This document shows, in pieces, positions 24,215 through 33,489 of a DNA stretch of 64,000 nt. Position numbers and translations under genes: made by a program. The stretch is from assembly GCA_016704425.1 (NCBI GenBank), contig JADJAC010000002.1, positions 806,001-870,000 of the forward strand, given 5' to 3'. Position 1 is the first letter of the stretch; every line of letters begins with the position of its first letter. This DNA comes from Sphingomonadales bacterium (GTDB lineage Bacteria > Pseudomonadota > Alphaproteobacteria > Sphingomonadales > Sphingomonadaceae). Under the pieces are notes generated by a model, which was not told the DNA's origin, ran no database searches, and was given only the letters and a program-made list of their open reading frames with translations.

Positions 24215-25177
24215 ATGGCACGCAAGAAGATTGCGCTGATCGGCGCAGGCATGATCGGCGGCACGCTCGCTCACCTCGCAGCGCAAAAGGAATTGGGCGA
24301 TATCGTCCTGTTCGACATTGTCGATGGCATTCCCCAGGGCAAGGCGCTCGATCTTGCACAGTCCGGGCCGGTTGAAGGCTTTGATGTTAACCTCAAGGGC
24401 ACGTCTTCCTACAAGGACATCAAGGGTGCCGATGTCATCATCGTGACTGCAGGCGTCCCCCGCAAGCCGGGCATGAGCCGCGATGACCTGCTGGGCATCA
24501 ACCTGAAGGTGATGAAGGCCGTTGGCGAAGGCATCAAGAAGCATGCGCCCAAGGCGTTCGTGATCTGCATCACCAACCCGCTTGACGCGATGGTCTGGGC
24601 ACTGCGCGAGTTTTCCGGCCTCCCGCACAATATGGTCGTCGGCATGGCAGGCGTTCTGGATAGCGCGCGCTTCCGCCATTTCCTCGCTGAAGAATTCAAG
24701 GTTTCGGTTCGCGACGTGACGGCCTTCGTTCTTGGCGGCCATGGCGATACCATGGTTCCGGTGATCGAATATTCGACCGTTGCGGGTATTCCGGTTCCCG
24801 ACCTGATCAAGATGGGCTGGTCAACCAAGGAAAAGATCGACGCGATCGTTGCCCGCACCCGCGCAGGTGGTGGCGAAATTGTCGGCCTGCTGAAAACCGG
24901 CTCTGCCTATTATGCACCGGCCACCAGCGCGATCGAGATGGCCATGGCCTATCTTGGCGACCAGAAGCGCCTCCTTCCTTGCGCCGCGAACCTGACGGGC
25001 CAGTATGGCGTGAAGAACCTCTATGTCGGTGTGCCGGTTGTGATCGGCGCGGGCGGCGTCGAGCGCATCGCCGAAATCAAGCTGAACGCCAAGGCGCAGA
25101 AGAATTTCAACGTGTCAGTCGACGCGGTGAAGGAACTGCTGGCGGCCTGCAAGAAGATCGATCCGAGCTTGAAGTGA
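24215..25177 (+). CDS. mdh: Malate dehydrogenase
   Basis: This 320-residue LDH-like malate dehydrogenase from ATG 24215 (MARKKIALIGAGMIGG) has a GGAAGGA site at 24198-24204. The NAD loop is GAGMIGG. VTAGVPRKPGMSRDDLL carries the substrate arginine, ITNPLDAMVW the next, and VLGGHGDTMVP the catalytic His after the Asp in GVLDSARFR. It oxidises malate to oxaloacetate in the TCA cycle. It leads a TCA block with sucD, sucA, sucB and lpd. Its stop overlaps the ATG of the small secreted protein. Confidence 0.96.
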   Translation: MARKKIALIGAGMIGGTLAHLAAQKELGDIVLFDIVDGIPQGKALDLAQSGPVEGFDVNLKGTSSYKDIKGADVIIVTAGVPRKPGMSRDDLLGINLKVMKAVGEGIKKHAPKAFVICITNPLDAMVWALREFSGLPHNMVVGMAGVLDSARFRHFLAEEFKVSVRDVTAFVLGGHGDTMVPVIEYSTVAGIPVPDLIKMGWSTKEKIDAIVARTRAGGGEIVGLLKTGSAYYAPATSAIEMAMAYLGDQKRLLPCAANLTGQYGVKNLYVGVPVVIGAGGVERIAEIKLNAKAQKNFNVSVDAVKELLAACKKIDPSLK

Positions 25178-25710
25178 TGAGGTCACTGACAGTCGCTATC
25201 GTTGCCGTCGGGCTTTTAGGAACATCGACAGCCGGTGCGCAGGATAACCGTGGCTCTGGCAAGGCAGTTGTTGATGCGTTCGCTACATTTTGTCTGGAGA
25301 ATAATGCATCCCTTGAGGCAATTGCAGCCAGGGCCGACGTCTCTAGTGGTTGGACAGCCACGGCTTTTCCGTCTGACATAAGCACGAAAGATCGCGACTT
25401 CATGCGCGCTTGGACCAGTTCAATTGACGGGTTCAAGTTTGAACTGATTCTGGCGAGATACCCTACGTTCAAAAAAATGGGCAGCGTATGCCTTTTGAGA
25501 GCAGTGGGGCCGGAAAATTTCTATCCTTATTTCGACCATTTCAAAGACCGGATGAAGGCAGCCGGCTTGGGCGGCAAAGAAGTCAATATTCCTCACCTTT
25601 ATCGAGCGAGCGGAAAGCTTGCTGACGGGCGGCAAGCAAACGCGATTTTGAACACGCGCACGCCAATGGCGAACTCGAAAATTTACACGACACTGAATAT
25701 CCAATTTTAG
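25177..25710 (+). CDS. Secreted hypothetical protein between mdh and sucD
   Basis: This 177-residue protein starts at ATG 25177, overlapping the mdh TGA. Residues 1-21 form a clear signal peptide (MRSLTVAIVAVGLLGTSTAGA, cut before QD). The mature part has two cysteines (FCLEN and VCLLRA), a W-T-A-T-AFPSD segment and an N-terminal helix; this resembles small periplasmic proteins common in sphingomonads. No function is recognised. Placement within a TCA operon by a 1-nt overlap is unusual for an exported protein. Confidence 0.7.
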   Translation: MRSLTVAIVAVGLLGTSTAGAQDNRGSGKAVVDAFATFCLENNASLEAIAARADVSSGWTATAFPSDISTKDRDFMRAWTSSIDGFKFELILARYPTFKKMGSVCLLRAVGPENFYPYFDHFKDRMKAAGLGGKEVNIPHLYRASGKLADGRQANAILNTRTPMANSKIYTTLNIQF

Positions 25711-25722
25711 GAGCATTGGCGA

Positions 25723-26658
<936 letters not shown>

Positions 26659-26779
26659 CGAGCGACCTTCAAGCGTCGCCCCGGAGCGGGGCTGCCGCCG
26701 TTGGCAGCCAATACGACCTCGAGCCCGCGGGGGCCCTGCCGTCAGAGACCAGGGGCTGACGAGGTGAAATGGCCCGCCC

Positions 26780-29581
26780 ATGGGTTACGAGCAACACGAA
26801 TTCGAGCCGGAGCATCGTCCAAGCTGGGCGCGCCCGAACTGGCCATTGTTCGATACGGATGAACTGACAGCCGCGCTTGATCCGACCCAGATGTCGGTGG
26901 AAATCAAGGCTGCTGCTGCCAAGTCGGGCAAGGTCTTGTCCGAAGCCGAAGTTGCGGCAGCGGCAGGGGACTCGATCCGCGCGATGATGCTGATCCGCAC
27001 CTATCGCGTGCGCGGTCACCTGGCCGCAAAGCTCGATCCGCTGGGCATGACCAAGCAGGACATCCCGCCCGACCTCACCCCAGAATATCACGGCTTCGCC
27101 GGCGCCGGCCTCGACAAGCCTGTCTATGTCGGGGGCACGCTTGGCCTTGAATGGACGACTGTGCGTGCGATCGTCGATATCCTGCGCGCGAACTACTGCG
27201 GCGCAGTTGGCCTTGAATATATGCACATTGCCGACGTGGAGGAACGGCGCTTCTTCCAGGAACGGATGGAAGGCGCTGACAAGACGATTGGCTTCACCGT
27301 CGAAGGAAAGCGCGCGATCCTCGCCAAGGTCATCGAGGCGGAGCAATACGAGAAGTTTCTCGGCCGCAAATATGTCGGCACCAAGCGTTTCGGGCTCGAC
27401 GGCGGCGAAGCAATGATCCCGGCGCTCGAAAGCTTCATCAAGCAGGGCGGAGCTTTGGGGGTCCGCGAGATTGTGATCGGCATGCCGCACCGTGGTCGCC
27501 TCAACGTCCTCGCGAATGTGATGGCGAAGCCCTACCGCGTGATCTTCCACGAATTTTCGGGCGGCTCAGCCAATCCGGACGATGTCGGCGGATCGGGCGA
27601 CGTGAAATACCATCTCGGCACCTCGACCGACCGCGAGTTCGACGGAATCAAGGTCCATATGTCTCTTGTGCCGAACCCGTCGCACCTTGAGGCTGTCGAT
27701 CCGGTCGTGCTGGGCAAGGTCCGCGCGAACCAGACAATGCGCGACGATCTTGGCCAGCATGTTCAGGTCCTCCCCATCCTGCTGCACGGCGACGCTGCCT
27801 TTGCGGGCCAGGGGATTGTGTGGGAATGCCTCGGCTTCTCTGGCATCCGGGGTTACAACACCGGCGGCTGCATCCATTTCATCGTCAACAATCAGGTCGG
27901 CTTCACGACGAGCCCGCAATTCGCGCGGTCTTCGCCCTACCCGTCCGATGTCGCCAAGGGTGTGCAGGCCCCGATCCTTCATGTGAACGGCGACGATCCC
28001 GAAGCTGTGACCTTCGCATGCAAGATGGCAATCGAATTCCGTCAGAAATTCCACCGCGATATTGTGATCGACATGTGGTGCTATCGCCGCTTCGGGCACA
28101 ATGAGGGGGATGAACCGAGTTTCACCCAGCCTTTGATGTATGCCAACATCAGGAAACATCCGCCGGTTTCGGAAGTCTATGCACCGCGCCTGATCGAACA
28201 AGGTGTGATCGATGCAAACTGGGTCGGCGAGCACATCATGCGGTTCACGGCGATGCTCGAGGCCGAATTCCAGAGTGCGGCCAGCTACAAGGCGAACGAA
28301 GCGGACTGGTTTGGCGGCCGCTGGTCGGGGCTCAACAAGCCTGCTGATCCGGAAAGCGCCCGCCGCAATGTCGAAACCGGAATTTCGAAGAAGCTGTTTG
28401 AAAGCCTCGGCCGGACCCTCACAACAGTGCCCGACGGCCACGCGATCCACCCGACACTGGCCCGCGTGCTGGAAGCCAAAAAGGCAATGTTTGCGAGCGG
28501 CGAAGGCTTCGACTGGGCAACCGCCGAAGCGCTGGCATTCGGCGGCCTGCTGTCCGAAGGCTTTGGTGTCCGCCTTTCAGGCCAGGATTCCGGGCGTGGA
28601 ACCTTCAGCCATCGCCACGCCGTCTGGGTCGACCAGAATACGGAAGCGAAATACATCCCGCTTTCGACCGTGCCGCATGGCCGCTTCGAAGTGCTCGACA
28701 GCCCGCTTTCCGAATTTGGTGTTTTGGGCTTCGAATATGGCTATGCCGGTGCCGATCCGAAGGCGCTGGTCCTTTGGGAGGGCCAGTTCGGCGATTTCGC
28801 CAATGGCGCGCAGGTCATGATCGACCAATTCATTGCGGCGGGCGAAGCGAAATGGCTGCGGGCCAACGGGCTCGTCATGCTTTTGCCGCACGGCTACGAA
28901 GGTCAGGGTCCCGAGCATAGCTCGGCCCGGCTTGAGCGGTATCTCCAGCTGTGCGCCGAAGACAATCTGCAGGTCGCCAACTGCACGACGCCTGCAAATT
29001 ATTTCCACCTGCTCCGCCGCCAGATGCATCGTCCGTTCCGCAAGCCCCTGATCGTGATGACGCCCAAATCCCTCCTGCGGCACAAGATGGCTGTTTCCAA
29101 GGTCGAAGACTTTGTCGATCAAGCCCACTTCATGCGCATCCTTTCGGATCCCTGGGCTCCTGATGACGAGGATGTGAAGCGACTCGTCCTGTGCTCGGGC
29201 AAGGTCGCTTATGACCTGATGGACGCGCGGAATGCAGCGGGTGACAAGAATACCGCGATCGTCCGCATCGAACAACTTTATCCCTTCCCCGGCGACCCGC
29301 TGGTGAAGCGCCTCGAAAGAATGACCAATCTCCAGGACGTGGTCTGGGCGCAGGAAGAACCGCGCAACGCTGGATCCTGGTTCTTCGTCGGAGAACTGAT
29401 CGAGGAGTGCCTCGCCCGTGCCAAAGTCGCCACGAGGCGACCGCATTATTCCGGACGCAAGGCGAGCGCGGCCACGGCAACCGGCCTTGCCAAGCGCCAC
29501 CAGGCCGAACAGGCCGCACTTGTTGCCGATGCGCTGGGCCACAATGTCCGCGCCGAAATCAGACGGCAGAGGAAGGGATGA
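26780..29581 (+). CDS. sucA: 2-oxoglutarate dehydrogenase E1 component
   Basis: This 933-residue thiamine-diphosphate-dependent E1o starts at ATG 26780 after GAGGTGA at 26761-26767. The N-terminus (RPSWARPNWPL) is the E2-interacting tail. FGLDGGEAMIPALE, GMPHRGRLNVL, GDAAFAGQGIVWE and FRHNEGDEPSFTQP-type regions (here GHNEGDEPSFTQPLMY) form the ThDP/Mg site. LLPHGYEGQGPEHSSAR is typical of the C-terminal domain. It decarboxylates 2-oxoglutarate and passes succinyl to SucB. Downstream genes encode E2 and E3 of the same complex. Confidence 0.97.
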   Translation: MGYEQHEFEPEHRPSWARPNWPLFDTDELTAALDPTQMSVEIKAAAAKSGKVLSEAEVAAAAGDSIRAMMLIRTYRVRGHLAAKLDPLGMTKQDIPPDLTPEYHGFAGAGLDKPVYVGGTLGLEWTTVRAIVDILRANYCGAVGLEYMHIADVEERRFFQERMEGADKTIGFTVEGKRAILAKVIEAEQYEKFLGRKYVGTKRFGLDGGEAMIPALESFIKQGGALGVREIVIGMPHRGRLNVLANVMAKPYRVIFHEFSGGSANPDDVGGSGDVKYHLGTSTDREFDGIKVHMSLVPNPSHLEAVDPVVLGKVRANQTMRDDLGQHVQVLPILLHGDAAFAGQGIVWECLGFSGIRGYNTGGCIHFIVNNQVGFTTSPQFARSSPYPSDVAKGVQAPILHVNGDDPEAVTFACKMAIEFRQKFHRDIVIDMWCYRRFGHNEGDEPSFTQPLMYANIRKHPPVSEVYAPRLIEQGVIDANWVGEHIMRFTAMLEAEFQSAASYKANEADWFGGRWSGLNKPADPESARRNVETGISKKLFESLGRTLTTVPDGHAIHPTLARVLEAKKAMFASGEGFDWATAEALAFGGLLSEGFGVRLSGQDSGRGTFSHRHAVWVDQNTEAKYIPLSTVPHGRFEVLDSPLSEFGVLGFEYGYAGADPKALVLWEGQFGDFANGAQVMIDQFIAAGEAKWLRANGLVMLLPHGYEGQGPEHSSARLERYLQLCAEDNLQVANCTTPANYFHLLRRQMHRPFRKPLIVMTPKSLLRHKMAVSKVEDFVDQAHFMRILSDPWAPDDEDVKRLVLCSGKVAYDLMDARNAAGDKNTAIVRIEQLYPFPGDPLVKRLERMTNLQDVVWAQEEPRNAGSWFFVGELIEECLARAKVATRRPHYSGRKASAATATGLAKRHQAEQAALVADALGHNVRAEIRRQRKG

Positions 29582-29603
29582 CGACGGGTCCCGCTCTGCG
29601 TGC

Positions 29604-29655
29604 TCCTGCGAAAGCAGGAGTCCAGCGCCACCAATGGGTTCCTGCTTTCGCAGGA
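29604..29655. repeat. Paired hairpin repeat between sucA and sucB
   Basis: TCCTGCGAAAGCAGGA (29604-29619) and its reverse complement TCCTGCTTTCGCAGGA (29640-29655) are each hairpins and together form a larger inverted repeat with a 20-nt spacer. It fills most of the 94-bp gap between the genes. Intergenic palindromes of this kind recur in the window. Confidence 0.8.
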
Positions 29656-29675
29656 ATACAGATCAAGGAATGCCA

Positions 29676-30893
29676 ATGAGTACCGAAATCAAAGTTCCGG
29701 CCCTGGGTGAATCGATCAGCGAAGCGACACTCGGCCAATGGCTCAAGCAGCCGGGCGAAGCCGTAGCCGCTGATGAACCCATCGCGAGCCTGGAGACCGA
29801 CAAGGTCGCGATCGAAGTGACCGCGCCTGTCGCTGGCGTCATGGGCGCGCACGGTGTCAAGGAAGGCGATACCGTCAGCGTTGGAGCCGTCATCGGGTCA
29901 ATCGGGGAAGGCAGCGGCACACCCGCAGCAAGCAAGCCCGAGAGCGCCGCGTCCGCACCGGCAATTGTGGCTCCCGCCCCCGCGCCTGCGGGTGACACTC
30001 CGGGCGACCTGACACTCTCCCCGGCCGTGCGTCGTCTGGTGCTTGAGCTGGGAATCGATCCGTCGAAGATCAGGGGCACAGGCAAGGACGGCCGCCTGAC
30101 CAAGGAGGACGTGCTGGAAGCAGCCAAGCAAGGCGGCACGGCACCTGCCTCAGCCGTTGAGGCACCCATCGCAGTCGCGTCTGCTCCGTCAGGACGTGGA
30201 GAGGAACGGGTCCGGATGACGCGCCTGCGCCAGACGGTCGCCCGGCGGCTGAAGGAAGCGCAGAACACGGCCGCGATGCTGACGACCTTCAACGATGTCG
30301 ACATGACCGAAGTCATGGCCGCGCGCGCGAAGTACAAGGATCTGTTCGAGAAGAAACATGGCGTCCGCCTTGGCTTCATAGGCTTCTTCACCAAGGCTGT
30401 GTGCATGGCGCTGAAGGACGTGCCCGCAGTCAATGCCATGATAGAAGGTGATGAAATCGTCTATCGCAACTATGCAGACATTTCGGTCGCTGTTTCCGCC
30501 CCCAATGGCCTTGTTGTGCCGGTCCTGCGCGATGCGCAGGCCAGGTCAGTCGCAGAAATCGAGCGCGGCATTGGCGAATTCGGCAAGCGCGCCAAGGATG
30601 GCACGCTCACGATTGAGGACATGACGGGCGGCACCTTTACCATTTCCAACGGCGGTGTATTCGGGAGCCTCCTCTCCACACCGATCATCAATCCACCGCA
30701 GAGCGCGGTGCTCGGGCTCCACCGCATAGAAGATCGTCCGGTCGTCCGCGATGGCCAGATCGTCATCCGCCCGATGATGTATCTGGCGTTAAGTTATGAC
30801 CACCGCCTGATCGACGGGCGTGAGGCCGTGACATTTCTGGTTGCTGTCAAGAATGCGATCGAGGACCCGACCCGCTTGCTGATCGATCTTTAA
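29676..30893 (+). CDS. sucB: 2-oxoglutarate dehydrogenase E2 (dihydrolipoamide succinyltransferase)
   Basis: This 405-residue protein starts at ATG 29676. It has one lipoyl domain (residues 1-77, lipoyl lysine in LETDKVAIEV), a Pro/Ala linker (about 80-112), a peripheral subunit-binding domain (LSPAVRRLVLELGIDPSKIRGTGKDGRL), and a catalytic acyltransferase domain. The domain ends with LSYDHRLIDGREAVTFL, carrying the active-site His and Asp. The order and single lipoyl domain identify SucB rather than pyruvate dehydrogenase E2. The lpd gene follows after 11 nt with a GGAGG site. Confidence 0.96.
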   Translation: MSTEIKVPALGESISEATLGQWLKQPGEAVAADEPIASLETDKVAIEVTAPVAGVMGAHGVKEGDTVSVGAVIGSIGEGSGTPAASKPESAASAPAIVAPAPAPAGDTPGDLTLSPAVRRLVLELGIDPSKIRGTGKDGRLTKEDVLEAAKQGGTAPASAVEAPIAVASAPSGRGEERVRMTRLRQTVARRLKEAQNTAAMLTTFNDVDMTEVMAARAKYKDLFEKKHGVRLGFIGFFTKAVCMALKDVPAVNAMIEGDEIVYRNYADISVAVSAPNGLVVPVLRDAQARSVAEIERGIGEFGKRAKDGTLTIEDMTGGTFTISNGGVFGSLLSTPIINPPQSAVLGLHRIEDRPVVRDGQIVIRPMMYLALSYDHRLIDGREAVTFLVAVKNAIEDPTRLLIDL

Positions 30894-30904
30894 GGAGGCG
30901 CGTA

Positions 30905-32491
30905 ATGGCCGAATCGAACTATGACGTCATCATCATCGGCTCCGGCCCCGGCGGTTATGTTGCTGCAATTCGTGCAGCGCAACTTGGCCTGAAGACGGCC
31001 TGCGTGGAATCGCGGGAAACACTGGGCGGGACATGCCTCAACGTCGGGTGCATCCCGTCAAAGGCGATGCTCCACGCCTCCGAACTTTATGATGAAGCAG
31101 CAAGCGGAGCGCTGGCAAAGCTGGGCGTCAAGATCGACAAGATGAGCCTCGACCTTGCCACAATGCATGGCCAGCGTATCGACGCGGTGAAGGGTCTGAC
31201 CGGCGGCATCGCGTTCCTGTTCAAGAAGAACAAGGTCGACTGGCTGAAAGGCCATGCCGCATTCACGTCGGCCAACACGATTGACGTGGGCGGCACGAGC
31301 TACACAGCAAACAACATCGTCATTGCGACCGGCTCTTCGGTGACCCCGCTGCCCGGCGTGGACGTCGACAACGCCAAGGGCCTGATCGTCGATTCCACCG
31401 GCGCACTCGAACTGGCGAAGGTGCCCGGCCATATGGTCGTGATCGGCGGGGGCGTGATCGGGCTTGAATTGGGCTCGGTCTGGCGGCGGCTGGGTGCGAA
31501 GGTGACGGTGGTCGAATATCTTGATCAGATTCTGCCGGGCATGGACGGAGAAGTCCGCAAGGAATCGAACAAGATTTTCAGGAAGCAGGGCCTGGAATTC
31601 AAGCTCTCGACAAAAGTGACGGGCGCCAAAGCCAAGGCCAAGGGCGTAACCCTCACAGTCGAGCCCGCAGCTGGAGGGGCGGCGGAAACAATCGAGGCTG
31701 ATGTCGTGCTCGTCTCCATCGGCCGTCGCCCGAATACAGATGGCCTTGCGCTCGACAAGGCTGGCCTGACGGTCAACGCACGCGGCCAGATCGAAACGGA
31801 TCACAGCTTTCGCACTACAGTTCCCGGCATCTGGGCCATCGGAGACGTGATCCCCGGCCCGATGCTGGCCCATAAGGCAGAAGACGAGGGCATTGCCGTT
31901 GCCGAGAATATTGCCGGGCTGACCGGCATCGTGAACCATGACGTGATCCCGTCGGTCGTCTATACTTGGCCGGAAATCGCGGGCGTCGGCTTGACCGAGG
32001 AGCAGGCGAAAGAGCGGGGCGAGGTCAAGACCGGCAAATTCCCGATGCTGGCAAACAGCCGCGCAAAGACCAATCATGAGCCCGACGGCTTCGTGAAGAT
32101 CATCGCGGATGCCAAGACCGATCGCGTCCTTGGCGTCTGGTGCATTGCCTCAGTCGCTGGCACGATGATCGCGCAAGCGGCGCAAGCCATGGAATTTGGT
32201 GCGACATCCGAAGACATTGCCTACACCTGCCATGCCCACCCGACCCATTCGGAAGCGATCAAGGAAGCCGCGATGGCGGTGACCGGCAAGCCGATCCATA
32301 TTTTGATCCAATGGGCGTTGACACCGTCGATCTCGCTCCCTCGCTCATCGCCTGGCTCGACCTGTTCGGCATCGCCGTATTCGCAGCCTCAGGTGCCTTG
32401 GCGGCGGCAAGACGGCAGCAGACGCTGGTCACATTCTCGTTCTTCGCGCTTGTTACCGGCGTGGGCGGCGGCACGGTTCGCGACCTGTTGA
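30905..32491 (+). CDS. lpdA: Dihydrolipoamide dehydrogenase E3, stop codon lost by +1 base
   Basis: The E3 domain is complete: FAD loop IIGSGPGGYVAA, redox pair Cys44/Cys49 in GGTCLNVGC, NAD loop VVIGGGVIGLELGS, IWAIGDV, and the C-terminal HAHPTHSEA. Homologues end within a few residues of GKPIHI (residue 466, base 32302). Here the T run at 32301-32304 has four T. With three, the sequence would read ATT-TGA and stop. As written the frame runs another 62 non-homologous residues through the next gene to 32491. Either a base error or a real mutation extends the protein. Function as E3 of the oxoglutarate and other lipoyl complexes is expected from residues 1-466. Confidence 0.92.
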   Translation: MAESNYDVIIIGSGPGGYVAAIRAAQLGLKTACVESRETLGGTCLNVGCIPSKAMLHASELYDEAASGALAKLGVKIDKMSLDLATMHGQRIDAVKGLTGGIAFLFKKNKVDWLKGHAAFTSANTIDVGGTSYTANNIVIATGSSVTPLPGVDVDNAKGLIVDSTGALELAKVPGHMVVIGGGVIGLELGSVWRRLGAKVTVVEYLDQILPGMDGEVRKESNKIFRKQGLEFKLSTKVTGAKAKAKGVTLTVEPAAGGAAETIEADVVLVSIGRRPNTDGLALDKAGLTVNARGQIETDHSFRTTVPGIWAIGDVIPGPMLAHKAEDEGIAVAENIAGLTGIVNHDVIPSVVYTWPEIAGVGLTEEQAKERGEVKTGKFPMLANSRAKTNHEPDGFVKIIADAKTDRVLGVWCIASVAGTMIAQAAQAMEFGATSEDIAYTCHAHPTHSEAIKEAAMAVTGKPIHILIQWALTPSISLPRSSPGSTCSASPYSQPQVPWRRQDGSRRWSHSRSSRLLPAWAAARFATC

Positions 32492-32937
32492 TCGGCGCGC
32501 CTGTCTTCTGGGTCCATGACTGGCGAGTCCCCGCCGTGTGCTTGGCGACCGCGGGGCTGATCTGGGTGACGCCCGCGCACTTCTGGAAGGGGCGTGCGCT
32601 CGACTGGTTCGATGCTGTCGGGATGGCTGTCTATGCCGTGTTCGGAGCGGCCAAATCCCTGAGCTTCGGTGTGCCCCTTCTGCCTGCCATGATGATGGGC
32701 GTCATCACGGCGTGCGTCGGCGGAATCATTCGCGACGTGCTGGCAGGAGAGCCGTCTATCCTGCTGCGCCCGGAACTGTATGTAACGGCAGCAGCGCTGG
32801 CAGCGGCGCTCTTCGTGATACTGGCCGGACTGGGCGTCCCGCTGATTGCCGCAGCCCTTATCGGTGCAGTCTCCGGCTTCGGGCTGCGCGCGCTGGCGAT
32901 CACTCGCGGTCTTGCCATTCCGTCCTACAAGCGCTGA
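32311..32937 (+). CDS. TRIC/UPF0126-family membrane protein
   Basis: This 208-residue hydrophobic protein starts at ATG 32311. It is built of two homologous halves of about three helices each. Each half carries the family glycine/arginine-aspartate motif: VGGGTVRDLLIG near 51-62 and CVGGIIRDVLAG near 136-147. The family was described as prokaryotic trimeric intracellular cation channels (also called glycine transporter domain). It starts 4 nt after the expected lpd stop, so it probably co-transcribes with the TCA genes. Longer in-frame upstream sequence belongs to lpd and is not included. Confidence 0.85.
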   Translation: MGVDTVDLAPSLIAWLDLFGIAVFAASGALAAARRQQTLVTFSFFALVTGVGGGTVRDLLIGAPVFWVHDWRVPAVCLATAGLIWVTPAHFWKGRALDWFDAVGMAVYAVFGAAKSLSFGVPLLPAMMMGVITACVGGIIRDVLAGEPSILLRPELYVTAAALAAALFVILAGLGVPLIAAALIGAVSGFGLRALAITRGLAIPSYKR

Positions 32938-33489
32938 TCAGCCGCGGACGACACCCACGGAACTGAATGGCTTGATCTCATCCGGCGGAGTGCCTGCCTC
33001 CGCCAGTTCGCGCTGCCAGAGCCCGATATCGCTCCATTGGCCGTTCTTGAAGCAGACCTCGCGATAGGCCCCCGCGCGACGGAAACCGCACGATTCATAG
33101 AGCTGGATCAGCTTGTCATTCGGCGTCATCAGAGTGCAGATGGCCTGAGTAAAATTCTGCTCGGTCAAGGTCATGAGCAGGCTTGAAAGCAAAGTCCTGC
33201 GGAAGCCCTTTCCTTCCAGTTCGCCTGCGGCATAGACCGCGACCTCAACACCGAACCGGTGGGTCGGCCCCGGGCGGAAGGGCTTGGCAAAGGCATAGCC
33301 AAGGATCACATTGCTTTCGGTGGCAACGATCCAGGGATGAACGTCTCCGGCAGCCACAATGCGCGACCGCATTTCCTTGACCGTCGGCGCCCGGGTTTCG
33401 AACGATACGGCATTGGTCACCACATAGGGCGCATAAATCGCCGTAACCGCCTCCGCGTCGTCGGGTGTGGCGGCTCTCAAATCAACCAT
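32938..33489 (-). CDS. GNAT acetyltransferase, phosphinothricin-acetyltransferase type
   Basis: This 183-residue GNAT protein shows LRAATPDDAEAVTAIYAPYV, the VSFETRAPT segment typical of the PAT/Bar group, GYAFAKPFRPG, VEVAVYAAGELEGKGFRRTLLSSLL with the acetyl-CoA loop, and ESCGFRRAGAYREVCFKNGQW. It likely N-acetylates an amino compound such as a glufosinate-like or methionine-sulfone-like molecule. It overlaps the sppA 3' end by 13 nt on the same strand and abuts the TRIC-like gene convergently with no gap. Confidence 0.85.
   Translation of the reverse strand: MVDLRAATPDDAEAVTAIYAPYVVTNAVSFETRAPTVKEMRSRIVAAGDVHPWIVATESNVILGYAFAKPFRPGPTHRFGVEVAVYAAGELEGKGFRRTLLSSLLMTLTEQNFTQAICTLMTPNDKLIQLYESCGFRRAGAYREVCFKNGQWSDIGLWQRELAEAGTPPDEIKPFSSVGVVRG

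Noticed and set aside
29581..29679. Short frame between sucA and sucB (AKAGVQRHQW)
   Set aside because: It is translated repeat sequence; the same peptide-like strings arise from such palindromes genome-wide.
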